Shown piece by piece: positions 45,950 through 59,053 of a DNA stretch of 64,000 nt. Source of the DNA: Cladopsammia gracilis (lineage: Eukaryota; Cnidaria; Anthozoa; Scleractinia; Dendrophylliidae); contig JAJGOT010000028.1 in the NCBI GenBank assembly GCA_022457155.1, positions 2,665,546-2,729,545 of the forward strand, written 5' to 3'. Positions within the stretch are counted from its first letter, which is position 1. Each line of letters begins with the position of its first letter. The translations under genes were made by a program, and so were the position numbers. Under the pieces are notes generated by a model, which did not search any database, had not been told where the DNA came from, and saw nothing but the letters and a program-made list of their open reading frames with translations.

Positions 45950-45958
45950 GTCATGTAT
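45950..45958. repeat. Right 9-bp target-site duplication GTCATGTAT
   Basis: Identical to 34769-34777, and followed by TAGCCAATCATTATAACC, the continuation of the PLE 3' region. Confidence 0.85.
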
Positions 45959-46115
45959 TAGCCAATCATTATAACCATGTAATTTTCAAATTTGAGGAGC
46001 CGTTACAATATTTTCTTTCAGTATAGCCCTGGCCCTGAGGAAGACTAGTACAATTAGTCGAAATATTGGCCATTAATAAATCTGCCCTTTGCCGTAGTGC
46101 CAGCCTTGCATTCAG
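45959..46115 (+). mobile_element. Penelope-like element 3' end with hammerhead-like motif
   Basis: Contains CCTGAGGAAGACTA, a loop, TAGTCGAAATATTGG and CCATTAAT (46033-46078). The inverted GACTA/TAGTC and the following GAAA are laid out like the CUGANGA-stem II-GAAA core of hammerhead ribozymes. Such motifs are known in Penelope-like elements. An extra A before the stem departs from the consensus. Confidence 0.6.
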
Positions 46116-46236
46116 TTTTGTATTTTTATCCAATCTTCTCTTGCCCCAAGAACCAATTTAACAATAGCGACTGGGTACGAGTCTGGAAAAATGCCGTCAA
46201 TTTATTTGTTAACCACTCACGAACCACTCCGCGATC

Positions 46237-46351
46237 AGATCCGCCAGTTGTTATGTTTTTTTTGGTATGTATACTGTTCCAGACTCTTTTCGGATTTGAA
46301 TGCCGAGAAGACCCTGAAAACAAGTAAACTGTCAAAATCTGCACTCCACTC
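46237..46351 (-). pseudogene. Continuation of the FBXW5 5'-flank duplicate
   Basis: GATCCGCCA (46237-46245) and GTTCCAGACTCTTTTCGGA (46274-46292), then AACAAGTAAACTGTCAAAAT, align with 21454-21535 upstream of the true FBXW5. The matching piece after the next insertion is CACTCACTCACCCACCCCAC at about 47660-47680. Confidence 0.75.
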
Positions 46352-47186
46352 GGTCGTGACTAGAATCAGGTTGGATCACCTCGGACACTTATTGAGAATT
46401 ATACTAGTAGTAATCATAGATTATAGTGCGTCTCCTTATCCCGTGGCACCTCGTCTTGACCTAGTACCTCAATTTCATGAATTAATATTCAGCCACTGTT
46501 TAAAAGGGCTATGTCGCGAGACATGTCACGCAGGCAAAAACGTCGGGCCGACAACAAACAAATTCCTCTATCGCCGTGGGATCGGGCAAAATTCTTCCGT
46601 GCTGTGTACTCCGAAAGGTCTCAGATTTTTCCGACATATAAATAGTATATTTGTCTTGATTTCATTCCGGTTTATATTTCTCCGAATCTGAAATCATACT
46701 CCTCAGAACTTGTACTAATACCGGAACCGGAAATGAGTAGCCTGAAAAAGTGCTCCCGTGATCGACGATTAAGTCACGCAACATTCAACGTGAATTTCGC
46801 AGGATTTTTCGGATAAAATTACAACTACCAGTTGCAAGTAAGACACAAGACTGTTGAATATAATTCCTTTATTAGCTAGCCACATTTTAGTCACAAAACT
46901 GCGAAATCTTTAGTCGCAAATGCGCCCGATACAGGAGCAATTTAATTTCGAGCACTGTAAAGTTAATCTGCGTTCGCCTGGCGCGGCCGGTCAGTGAATT
47001 ATTGCAACAAGACATACAGGCGAATTGCACCGTACCGTAGAACATCGCGAAGAACGACGTCGGTATTTGGGTGAAAGCTTCCCACTGAAATCAGGCAGAG
47101 AACCACAGCAAAATCAAGACAGAACATTCAAGACATTTCGGAACCCCAGCTCCCCAAGATGATGCCTGAATTTCCACGCGCTGGGA

Positions 47187-47348
47187 ATGCTGGATACTAT
47201 TGTGACGTTTCAAGATGGCGCAGATTTGGTACCGACACTTTTCTCGATTCGTTCCGCTTAGACGACGCGCTAAGCATGCTGGATACTATTGTGACGTTTC
47301 AAGATGGCGCAGATTTGGTACCGACACTTTTCTCGATTCGTTCCGCCT
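47187..47348. repeat. 90-bp tandem duplication with AAGATGGCGC motifs
   Basis: Two almost perfect copies of about 70 bp, starting GCTGGATACTATTGTGACGT and ending TCGATTCGTTCCGC, are offset by about 90 bp. Each has CAAGATGGCGCAG, a YY1-like promoter motif. Confidence 0.88.
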
Positions 47349-47451
47349 AACCGACAAGATTAGGAAGCGTCTCCTTCGTCGACGCAATAACGTAATGTCG
47401 ACACTTAGAATTTATTTTCAATAAATTTTTTAGTGTAAAAAAGAAAATCCA

Positions 47452-47530
47452 AAATTCCCACTCAGGATTGAACCTGTGACCTCAGCTACGCTTAGGCTTA
47501 CATAGCCTACCGTACCACGGTACCAAGTAG
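47452..47530 (-). repeat. tRNA-like pseudogene / SINE head
   Basis: The minus strand reads GGTACCGTGGTACGGTAGGC (A-box-like) then GGTCACAGGTTCAATCCTGA (B box). The cloverleaf is not convincing, so it is a relic and not a functional tRNA. Confidence 0.4.
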
Positions 47531-47665
47531 CTTCTCGGGTTGCTTAGTCCTAAATTTAACTATATAAACTGCTGCCCTAACCTCAACTGAAAGCAAACCA
47601 GTTACTCCGTTATATAAGTCTCAATAAGGTGTCCAACTGATTCTAGTCACCACCGCACTCCACTC

Positions 47666-47886
47666 ACTCACCCACCCCACCCTGTTTGGGAACCAAGCCT
47701 TTTTCACAATGAACCGGTGGTATGTGCAGACCGAGAACGCGACGATCGACCGCCATGTTTTGTGACTAAGCGTATCGTACACCGAAAAGTGAAAGCTTTC
47801 GCAATACGGCTGTTGAACAACACCCTTCGCTGTTATCATCCTGAGAAAACTCCGATACTCTTCGAGAGTATTCGGAGCTTTTAAGA
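47666..47886 (+). promoter_or_regulatory. Probable BAG6 5' UTR / proximal promoter
   Basis: 220 bp between the end of the FBXW5-flank duplicate and the BAG6 start codon. It contains CGACCGCCATGTTTT (GCCAT, YY1-like on the other strand). No TATA box is obvious. It sits next to a TIR element, so transcription may start in mobile DNA. Confidence 0.3.
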
Positions 47887-50800
47887 ATGATGAAGATATC
47901 TGTGAAGACGTTAGACTCACAGACAAAGGTTTTCACCATTTCTGAAGAGGTAAGCTTTAATACATGTACAGGTATAAAGCTTCAATAAGTATAAAGCAAG
48001 CGTACTTTGTTTTCATTTCATTGTACTAACGAACAGCATGGAGGGTTTAAATTCTTCTAAGTGATTTTATTTTAAGACTGTTGGAGAGTTCAAACTGTAA
48101 ATTGTAGTTTACTGCTTGAGTATTATAGCAGCTGTCCATGGATGCTAAGAAAAGCTGACATGCTCTGTGAATCATCATCTACTTTGAACTTTATCTGGTA
48201 TAGACTTGTTTTATGTAACTGTTGGAGGAACACTAATCATATTGGAAGGTCTACAGCAGCGTTTTTATGTGGCAGATAATGATCCATCTAAGTAATAGCG
48301 CGTTTAGTTATCAACTTTAATTTTGCGGAAGTGAGCTTTCAGTTGTCTATAATCTTCCAAAAACTTTTCTGCATTGAAGGAAACGTATGCCTTCTAATTC
48401 TCTGTCCTTTCTCAGATCACTGTGAAAGAATTCAAGGAACATATAGCATCTGAAGTTGTGAGTACAAACATGCATATATTAATTAAATTATTGGCAATAG
48501 AAGGACACAGATGTCACATGATACTCTTATTGCTGTGGGTGCTCCAGTGGGACCACAGAGAGCAGAGGAGCCAAATTTGACCTTTACGCGTTCGATCTTC
48601 GATCTGTTGTTTACGAGTCTGTTTTTCGCCCCAGCGGGACCCCAAGCGTAATTGGAGCTTTCCGTTGGCTAACCGCAAGTTGCTGACTGTGGGCGCCACA
48701 AAATCGTTACGCAGCAAGAAGAGAGACAAGGGAGGAAACAGATTTGAGCCTAATTTTTGATCCCCAATTACTCGCTTTTGATTCAATAAAAAGTTCTGAT
48801 TTTTGGCATGTAGCTTAATATGGACAGTCTCTGGACAGCTTTTCAACAATTTTGATGAAGAGATCCATTAAACGCTCCTTTTGGTGATCGCTCTTTATGG
48901 CGTTCAAAGTTGACTTTCGTAGGATGTGTACCGCAACATACTGGTGACGGAAATACGTCATACAAGAGGTGTGCGCATGACCGGAAGCCTTTGGCATGAG
49001 TTTATTAAACTGAACATGTTAGCGTCTTTTCCACTAAAACATGCCATCTTTTCTGGAATATCTTCGATCAGTGCCATTCGGTGATTGTTTTTGTCCGCTA
49101 GGTGAATATTGTGAATAATGTGAATATTGTAAAGGTCTGCGAAGGAAACAGGCAAGCTCGATAAAATGTAAGGACGTGGTGGATAGGCTAAAGCTATAGA
49201 TCCCAGGGGTATAGATGAATTCAGGGCCACTTCTTTGCATTGACAAAGCAAAGTTGCCGAGCTTAAAAGCGATATCTTTTAAAATAGTGGAGATATAGCT
49301 CCGCAAAGTCGGCAAATTTCACAGACGTTTGTATCGCGTGGCCAAATTTCTTGCCTACAACGCGCGATACAAGCGTCTGTGAAATTTGTCGACTTTGCGG
49401 AGCTATATCTCCACTATTTTAAAAGATATCGCTTTTAAACTCGGCCACTTTGCTAATTTTGAGATGCTTTTTCCAGCAGTGTCGATGGATTTTTGCTGTC
49501 AGGCCAATATAAAAATTTGGAAAAACCACGACAAGGTCTATTTTGAACGGTTGGCATAACTTCCATTTTATTGACGGCATGTCACTTGCGGAGTTTTTAC
49601 TTCCGTCACCAGTATGTTGCGGTCCACATCCAACGAATCACATGGTACTATGTTTCTTCCCTTGTCTCTTTTTCTTCTCGGCACTTCGTGCCTCGCTCGG
49701 AAAGCTTACGTTTTCCAGAAAGTGCCGATTACGCTTGGGGTCCCGCTAGGGGAAAAACTCGAAAACAACAGATTGAATAACGCAAGACACAGCGCGTGTT
49801 TTAAGCTCAAATATCGAACGCGTATTAGGTCAAATTTGGCTCCTCTGCTCCCTGTGGTGGGACTCCTACTTTTTCCTTTGGGTACCTGGAGCACATCACA
49901 TGCAGGTGTGATGTAAATTGTGTCCTGAGGATGTTATCAGGCCCTCTGCCAGGAGAAAAGGGTTTGATACATTATTTTCTTTCTCAGAGGTTCTCTGGGA
50001 ATTCAAGATTGGAGATCGCTTGTCTGTTTTTGTTTCAAAACTCATTTTTATAGCCAAACATAAGAAACACATTTAAATTGAAGATTAATTTACAAGATTT
50101 TGGGGCTTCAATTTTATCGGGAAATCATTTTTCTCTTCCTCGTTTGATTGTCTGTAATATGACAGTGATTTATTGCATTAAAATTGAAGGTGATGTATGG
50201 TGTAAACCACATTTTTACAAACCTATCTGTCTGGCATCTTTTAGGACAACTTTAAATTTCCCAGCAAAAAAAATTTCTGAAACAAAAGCAGTGGATCAAA
50301 TTTCAACATGGAATTCTCTTATAAATCTTTGAATTCCTGCTATGTTTGTCTCTGATACCCATGATGCAGCATTTTGCTTGAAAGGGCTAATATTGGTTGA
50401 GAAACAGTTATTGTAAAATTGCAGACTTGTTTTTATGTCTTTCAGGAAAATTCTGATTGATTCTTACCATGAGATAACATCACTTTTGGCAGACTGGTTG
50501 ACAGACATGTATACTCAAGTTTATTTTAATGCTAGGGCATTAACATTTATTGACTCGTGAAACAAAATTTGTGTATCAGGCTTGGCTTCGATTTAATAAA
50601 GAAATTAATATCTCAAGCTCATCAGTCCTTAACAACAATCTATGCATCTTAGCAAGTGTCGGCTGAGATTTGCCATCCCACGCTTGCCCCTAAACAGGAA
50701 GAGCCCTGTGTTTTGAATTAAATAAATGTACACCCAAATTAGCATTATTTGTGTAACCTGTGTTAATTTTATCATCCTTAGAGCATACCTGCTGACAAAC

Positions 50801-53800
50801 AAAGGCTTATTTTTAAAGGCAAGGTCCTGCAAGATGAGAAGAAGCTCTCGGAATATAGTAAGCTTTTGGTTTTAACTACAAGGGTAAATGCATAACAGTT
50901 TATTATTATTATTATTATTATCTTTGTTTAACGTTATGTTCTGGCTGTTGTCATTGCCGTAATTTCTTCTATTAGGCGGGTCATAACAAATGACCAAGGG
51001 CTAACGGAATTATCTCTTCTTCACATTTCCAACACTTTTCTCAGTATCCTTGCAGTTCCCAACAAGGCAGTCTTTTGCACCACTCCAACATTAAATGTTA
51101 TCCCTAGCTTTTCAATCCACCTATCAAATTCTTTGGTGACACTTCCAAGAGCCCCTATTACTACAGGTACAACCTCCACTTTTTTAAGTTTCCACAATCT
51201 TCCAATCTCTCTCTTCAAATCCTGGTTATTATTATATTATTATTATTTATTTATTTTTTTTAAACAGTTTATTAGACTGAGATGAAAATATTTGAAAATG
51301 CTGTACATTATTATATTACTATTTTGTTGTCTATTCATGTAAATCTTCTTGTACTTGCAAGGCTGTTGCTTGATAAAAATTTCAAGGAGCCATGAGCTGG
51401 AATTTAGGAGCCTGGGCTATGAAATATGTGCCTCATTCCCAGGGCTACTGGGCCTTTGTAATAAGGCAACAGCCTTAATACATGTATAAGAAATAAGCTG
51501 GTTTTGGTTTTTGTTTTTTGTTTTTTCACTGCTCACAAAACTACAATAATTATTTGCAATGTCATGATCTTTCCTGGAGTACTGCAATTCAAATACATAT
51601 GTAAAAGCTACAGTGTATTCAGCAGTGTTAAATGTACAGTATCAATTTGTTTAATGGAAATCTGAGGATAAATTAAGTTAATACTGCATTGCACATGTAC
51701 CTCAACTCCTCTTAACTTGCAGGAGCTGATGGTTGTGTGATTCACCTTGTTGAAAGGAAACCTCAACCTCCTGGTGCCAGCTCTCAAGGTTTGTTTGTTT
51801 GTTGCATGCTTCACACTCTTAAAACTTGCTCTGCAAAATCCTAATGCAATAAAGGCTTCATTATTTTGTTATGTGACTAACTGATGGTTACAGTCTAAGT
51901 GCTTCTTGTTTCATGTATTTATATTAAGTAATCTGTCAGACACAAGAAAGCACAAATTATTTTATCAGGATATCCATTGAACTTAGAAAAGAGAGTTGAC
52001 AGACTCGGGTAACAAAGGTATATAACAAGTCATTAAATGGGAATATGTTATAGTTCAAATTTTTCTTTGTTTTGAAAATGTTCAAACCAGTTTAAGTTTT
52101 GTTTTCCTCTGTCATAGATTCAGATGAATGTACATGTACATACAGTCATCTAAGTTTTGCATGTGTGTCTGTACATATACACAGCAATATAATTTTGTAC
52201 ACTGTATGATTTTGTTAAGATGGAGCCAATGGTGCATCAAGCACTTCCACCAGTTCAACTGCTCAGGGAGGCCTCTTTGGACCTAACATTGTAATGGGAG
52301 CTTTCTCCATGCCAGTTGATGTAGTTGGGGCTACTCAGGTAACTAAGCAGGTCTATTAGTTAGTTAGTTCTCTCTGCGCCATGAGGCGCATAAGGCTGCA
52401 ACTTTCGTTTTCCAACCAGCCTTGTCTTTTGCTGCGGTCCTGGCTTCAGCCCAGCTGGTCCACCTTTCTTGTCTGCACTCTCTTTCCACTGTCCTTCTCC
52501 ACGTGGTTTTAGGTCGGCCCACTTTCCTCTTCCCCTCGGGTTGCCACCCCATTGCCTCCATACATCTCTCGTGCTATTACATTATTGCATGTCTATTATA
52601 ATTTATATTTAATTGGTAAACAAACCTTTATCCAAGAGGGCCTCTGGTCCTCCTGTGGTCACCCAATGTTTCAAGAAATTCATTGAAAATTCGACTACCA
52701 GTAAGCTGGGCAATTCCAGCTAGAAGCCCGGCTATAGGCTACTTTTGACTGCATCCAGGGCTATATACATGGACATGTACATGTATCACCTCTCTTGGGC
52801 CATGTTAAGTGTATCAATTTTTCATGGATAATTTATTATTATGTATAGTAACTACAGTGTATCAGTAGGCATGTAGAATAACAATGTATTTTATAAATAG
52901 TTTGGGAAAATTCAAAAGCCCAAGATGAGGATTCATGTTCAATGTACTTTTGATTTCTCCCAAACTCCCTTGACTGTTTGCATCAGGTTTTGTAAGCAAA
53001 AATCACCAGTTTTTGAAAGTGTGTAAAATATTATAATATGAAGTTGTAGCCTTGTTTATATTAGCTGATCTAAATTGGCTATGCAAGTGTGCAGTGACAT
53101 CACAATTTATTCTAAAGTAAATAAAGAACAAGTAAGTAAATTTATTTAAATAATTATGATAAGAATTACATGTACAGTGGAGCTGATGTGGTCATGTGTC
53201 AAAATAATAAGTCCTAATCTTTGTTATATTTTCAGCAAATAGTTCAGAGCCTTGTGAATCAGCTCGGTGTTGACTCCGCCCACGCTAATATCAGCACCTC
53301 ATCGTCTGTAAGTATCCTTTTAGATATCAGTTGCCTGAATTTCATAAATGCCATGTATAGGCTGTAAGTCTGTATTTGTTAAGAAACTCCTTTTTATTTA
53401 ATTACCTTAGACCTGCCATGCTGCCATTTTTTTTGCTCATTGCACTCCTCACCTTTTTCAGGAAGCAATATTTCCTATTATTAATAAGCCCTTTCCTTTG
53501 GGAAATCTGTCCTTCAGTCTTGCTTCAGTACTTAGCTCATCTAAGGAAAGTTGAATTATGAGTAATGTGTGGCTTGTTGAATAATAAATTTGTCGACTAT
53601 CATCATTGCAGGATGATGGATCTTCAGTCAATGTTCATATTAACCTTCAAGCAACAACTCAGGTAATTTTGTGCTCAAATCAGTTCCACATTTTAGGAAT
53701 TTGATGACTGACTCTTATTTCCAGCACTGTGTTGATTTTGGCAGCAAATGGGGGTGAAAAAGCAAAATGGAAAATGGAACAACTCAATTGTTTTTACCAG

Positions 53801-56800
53801 TATTAATCACAGAGTAAAAGAGGGGAGTCTGGGCACTAGAATGAAAGCGAGGCCTGGAGTGGGCACCAGTTTCCAGCCGAGAGGTGCCCCAGAAAAATGT
53901 GTGGGGTGGCTAATTTGGCCTTGATCAAAATCTCAAAAAAGCCTTCATGAGATTAAGAAGCATTTTTCCTATTGTTGAACACAGTTATTGTACAGTATAA
54001 TAAATTATTACTTACACATAGCTTTTGTGTTGAATTTCTTCTTTTGGTTCCAAAAACATTAGAAATAATAATTTGTGCTACCTATGCAATTTATTTCACT
54101 GTGAAAGCCTCTGTCAATTTTTGGAGAACCACCTCTGTGGAATGCTGTGCTCTTTTCTTTTAACTTATGTGCAAATGTTCTTGTTTTGTCAGCCTGGAAA
54201 TGATGTTGCACAGAGGATTAACCGAGCAAGGCATTTTATAAGGGCTGCAACTTCTTGTCTAAATAGAACTGAGGTAATTATTGCAAGAATTGCAATCTAC
54301 TATGTTTTTTGTCAGTCAAAATAAATTGAAACAAGTTCCAAATTTATATGTTTATTATCTATATAATTTATGCAAAATATGTATTAAATTTTGATAACAT
54401 GCAAATATTCCACACTAATTATGGAGGAACTGTTTGAAGCAATTCTCCTAGGATTTTAGAAAATTCTCTGAGTACTGACTGAAGATTTTTTGGAAGATCA
54501 TTTTTCAAAATTTTCCGATGTTTTGATTGTAGAGCAACACCTTTTAGCTTGTTTGACATTAAATAAGGGCTTCATGATCAGTAGCTCAGACAGATATTGA
54601 TATCTTCAGTCTTCACAGTTAAGATAAAACTGATATCTTCACATGTGTCGTGATATGATTTTTCACGGTGGGAGACATCCTTGTATTTCACTGAAGTTTA
54701 TACAATATGTGTTACATGTAATATGATTTTTAGGGTGAAGGAGTTCTTCCAATGGATACTTCAGAATCTTCTAATGCTCAAAGCACCACACAAGATCAGG
54801 AGTCATCTGCAGAAGCTGCAAGAACACCAGCCCCATCCAGGTATGGGTATTAACCATGATCTTTAGTTAGTACTTTACATGTAGTTAATAAACATTTTAA
54901 CTTCTAAGAGTGCTTTTTTTAATATTTTGAATAATTTAAAAAATGAAAAGGACCACTGAAAATACTAAGTATGCCTAACGAATAAGCAACTGTACATCCT
55001 TTTTTGCAACATCAAATTTTTGCGATTTTTACAAAATCACGAAATATGCCAAACTTATGTCGTGAAAATTTCCTGTAAGAAGGTACTTAACAACTTTCCC
55101 GCTTATAAGTAAATACACAAGAGAACCACACAATGTTTTGACAGTAAATGGGACCAAGGTTGTTGGGTGCACCCTGGACTAAACTAAGGGTGGCAGCGAC
55201 ACACCCTGCAATGGTAATATAAAGGGGGTGGCAGCAACACACCCCGCCGGTAATGGATGAGCCAACAAGTGTGGGGCATCCCACACCTGGTAAAATGCAA
55301 TAAAAACTAAGGGATGAGCCAACGAGTGTGGCACATGCCACACCTGGCTAAACTAAGGGATGAGCCAACGAGTGTGGCGCATGCCACACCCAGCTAGTGC
55401 AAGGCTAAGGTGGGGTCAGGGTCCCACCCAGCCTGCTACGTGCAACACTAAGTGGCAGGTGTGCACCCAAGCCCGTAGTCCAGCTTTATTGATAGAGGGG
55501 GTGAGGTGGGAGAAAAATAAACACAGTAAACTGAGATAGCAAATGGTGAATGACGGCAACACAAGGTGCTGTACAAGGAGAGAAAACACGCGAACACGCA
55601 GCTATGTATAAAAGCTTGATAAGGCATAACCTTGTATCGATTACAGACCACAAACAATGCACTATAAATGGCACAGTATAACAAAGCATGCAAACTAGCA
55701 TGTGAGGCCCGATAAGGCATAACTTGTATTGATTACACAAAGATAACAACGCATACTTATTAAACTCAAAGAGCAGTTCAGTCTGGTTGAGTGGAATGTC
55801 TCGCGTGATACAGTTCAAATGTTGACGGCCGTAAATAAGATAATACTAAGTGAGCTGTCATGAATGCCTGAATGAATAAAACAGTCTATATACATTCATG
55901 AAAATGCTCCGAGTAGTTAACTCTAATTTACAAGTAAATTACCACATAAAATTGGTGTGAATCATATCTTTGTAAATTTTTTTCCATTGTGTTTTTACCA
56001 TTTTACCTTTCAATCTTACAGCCCAGCAGGGTTAGCAGAGATATTAAGAGAAGCAGGAAAATCAATGACAACCATGCAAACAGCCCTGGATCAATATGTG
56101 TCTCATCTGGAAACAAACACACCTGAGGTAAGTCTGGCCATACCGACCAAGGGTATATGTTGTGGTTCAAATTTTTCTTTGGTTTGAAAATTTTCAAACC
56201 AGTTTGATTTTTGTTTTCTTTTGTCTTAGATTATGATAATGAATTTGAGACAAAGGAATTTTCAAACCAAAGAAAAATTTGAACCACAACATATAGATGG
56301 GCATCACTACAGATAATTTTAATTACAGTGCACTATGCTTGTTTAAAACTACTGCAGTCTATTTTGTTCATTAAGTCTCTCTGGAAAAAATCACCAGAAC
56401 CCGGCTTTCAGCATCCGCCCAGGATAAGAAGGATTTGACAATAATATGGTCAAACCTAGAAACCAAAGAAACAGGGCCAAGTGTCCATATCATCCATTTA
56501 ATCAACTATATCAAAAGACATATTCTCCTTTCTTGTCAGCAGAACAAGGGAGAAGTTGTCAAAATATCTAGATGATATTAAAGAGATCCATCTTGGGTGA
56601 TCATAATTATTCTTAATTCTCGTGTCTCTCAGATTAATTAAGCATTGATGTTCCAATGAGAAATTTGATGCTGATCACTACTGGAGCTTAAAGGGCAATC
56701 CATTGTAGCAGCTGCTATGTTACATAGCACAGTATGTACTTATGTCCTCTACATGTATTTCTTTAGAACTTGGGGCCTTCAGAGGACACCTTACCTGATC

Positions 56801-58994
56801 GAGTAGCTGAGGCATTCCACAGTCTTAGTCATGCTTACCACGCTCTCTCAGATATCACATTCAATTTCCGTGGTCCAGAGCCAAGGAGACCCAGTGTTCT
56901 TACATCACTGTCTCCGCACATCCCACAAGTGCCTATGCTGTCTAGTTTTGTGGGGGCACCTCAGTTAGTTCCTACCCAAACAGCTCCGGTAAGATGACTT
57001 GGAGTGCAATGTTCGTGTTGCCTATTTTGTTCTGTATTCTCATGAGTAGCCTGCAAATACAGTCGGACCTCCTTAATACGGACACCAAAGGGACAGACCA
57101 AAGTGTCCATATTATGGAGGGGTCCGTATTATAGAGGTAGGGATTGTATGAATTTTGATCTCTTCGGGACCAAGAGAACTGTCTGTAATACAGAGGTGTC
57201 CTTATTATGGTGTCTGTAAGGAGAGGTTTGACTGTGTACGTCATTAAACAGCTAAAATAACAGTTGTACAAGGGCTGGTCATGATGTCCAGACAAACAAA
57301 TTTTAGCTCGGACACTTGATTTTATAGACTGAGTTAAACCTAATGAAATTAATCACTCATAGAGCAGTTTTCAATTGAGTGTGGTAAAACCAAAACCAAA
57401 GTAATTACTCTGACCAATCACAGCAGTTGTAAGTTACAATCCAATGAATCAATCAAAGCTCAAAGCAATTACATGTCGGCAGCACCAAGCGCGGAAAAAT
57501 GCATGTGAGCAAGTCACAATTGGTTTTGATTTTACTTCTGATTGGTTGAGAAAGTGGCACAAGATTTTTTTAGCCAATCACAAAGCGTAGCAATGAAAAA
57601 CCAAAGCAATTGTGTAATTACTTTTTACACTCATTTGAAAACTGCTCCAGATACAAAGTAAATAATTATTAATGTACATACCCATTACCAAAACTCCAGT
57701 ACTTACTTTCTTTAGTATCTTTAGTGATTAGTGTAAATATAATGTATTAAGGAGAGAAATAAACGAAGAACCAATAACAATAAAACATTGATGTACTGTA
57801 CACAATAAAAAATATTATTTTCAAGACAAATAAATCCATTTTGAAAGCAGCTCATACCAAACAGGAACAAAAACACTTGCAAATTAAATATAATGATTTA
57901 CAGTCTTGTTTTTGCCAAGTGTATAAATTCCGCACAACGTTTTCTCCTCGTTATACCACAATCCTATAGGTTTTATTTTTCTTCTGTCTTTGCAAACGAG
58001 ATTGCGCCACTGAAAGTGGTACAGTGATGGGAAATAGTGCATTTTGTCAAACCTCAAATTTAAATATTTACATCAGATAATAGTACGCGTAGTCATTAGA
58101 GGGAATCACTCCATTACCATTACAGTATATACTTTATTGCCCTCTTACTTGGCACTATTTCCTGATATTCTTCCTTCACAGATGAACTCTATCATGTCAT
58201 TCAATCAATTTCATCCAATCAGAGTTGGAGGAAATTTATTGGTACACTGTAACATGCTCCTTACCTCTTTATGCCTTATAGCAGTCTTCTGGTGCAGCAC
58301 CACAGACCACCCAGTCAACGTCAACTGCTACACAGCAGCCACAGGGTACAAACCAGAACTTAAGAATTCATGTAAATCCTCAAGGCGGAATCTCTCTCAC
58401 TACCATAATATCAAATGTATCACGTCCGGGCACTGCTGCGCCAGCTAGTACACAGTCAACATCATCCACCACATCCACAAGTGGAACAAGGATGAGTGCA
58501 AGTGCAGATAATGGGGCAGCAAGAGAGACTTTCTCAAGCTCTTTTGGGGAGCAGCGATCTTCTGTGGGTACAAACACTAATGGCAGTAGCACTACCCAGT
58601 CTACACAGACTGGACAGCCTAGTGTACGGACTCGTATTATAGTAGATGACTTCATTGCATTAATTTCAAATGTTCCAGCCTCTGTGGCTTCTGGTGCTGC
58701 AACCCAGGGTCAAGTGCCACCAACAGCGCAACCTGGGACTCAGAATCAACCCCAGATGCAAGGACAGGGTGTGGGAGCTACAGCTACCACTATAGGCCAG
58801 CCTCAACCCCAGATGGCTACATCAGTGCCAGCACCTGGAGTACCGCAAAGTACAGCAACAGGTCAAACTCCACCAAGACCTCAGGGATTACCAGGTGGAC
58901 TGTCATTGAATCTTCTGTCTGGTATGGGTGCAACAAATTCAAGTCACCCTGACCCATCCTTACCTTGCCAGTCCTTTCATTTTGGTCCACAAGC

Positions 58995-59053
<59 letters not shown>

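Larger units (their letters stand above)
46352..47654. mobile_element. 1.3-kb TIR element with 11-bp target duplication
   Basis: Left end GGTCGTGACTAGAATCAGG; right end the inverse of GGTGGTGACTAGAATCAGT. Both are bounded by GCACTCCACTC (46341-46351 and 47655-47665). Removing the element restores colinearity with the FBXW5 5' flank. The interior holds a 90-bp tandem duplication and a tRNA-like segment. No transposase. The duplication length fits a Mutator-like mechanism. Confidence 0.78.

Noticed and set aside
47159..47424. ORFs with duplicated GYYCDVSRWRRFGTDTFLDS
   Set aside because: They arise from the 90-bp tandem duplication. No homology is recognised and the frames are not otherwise coding-like.
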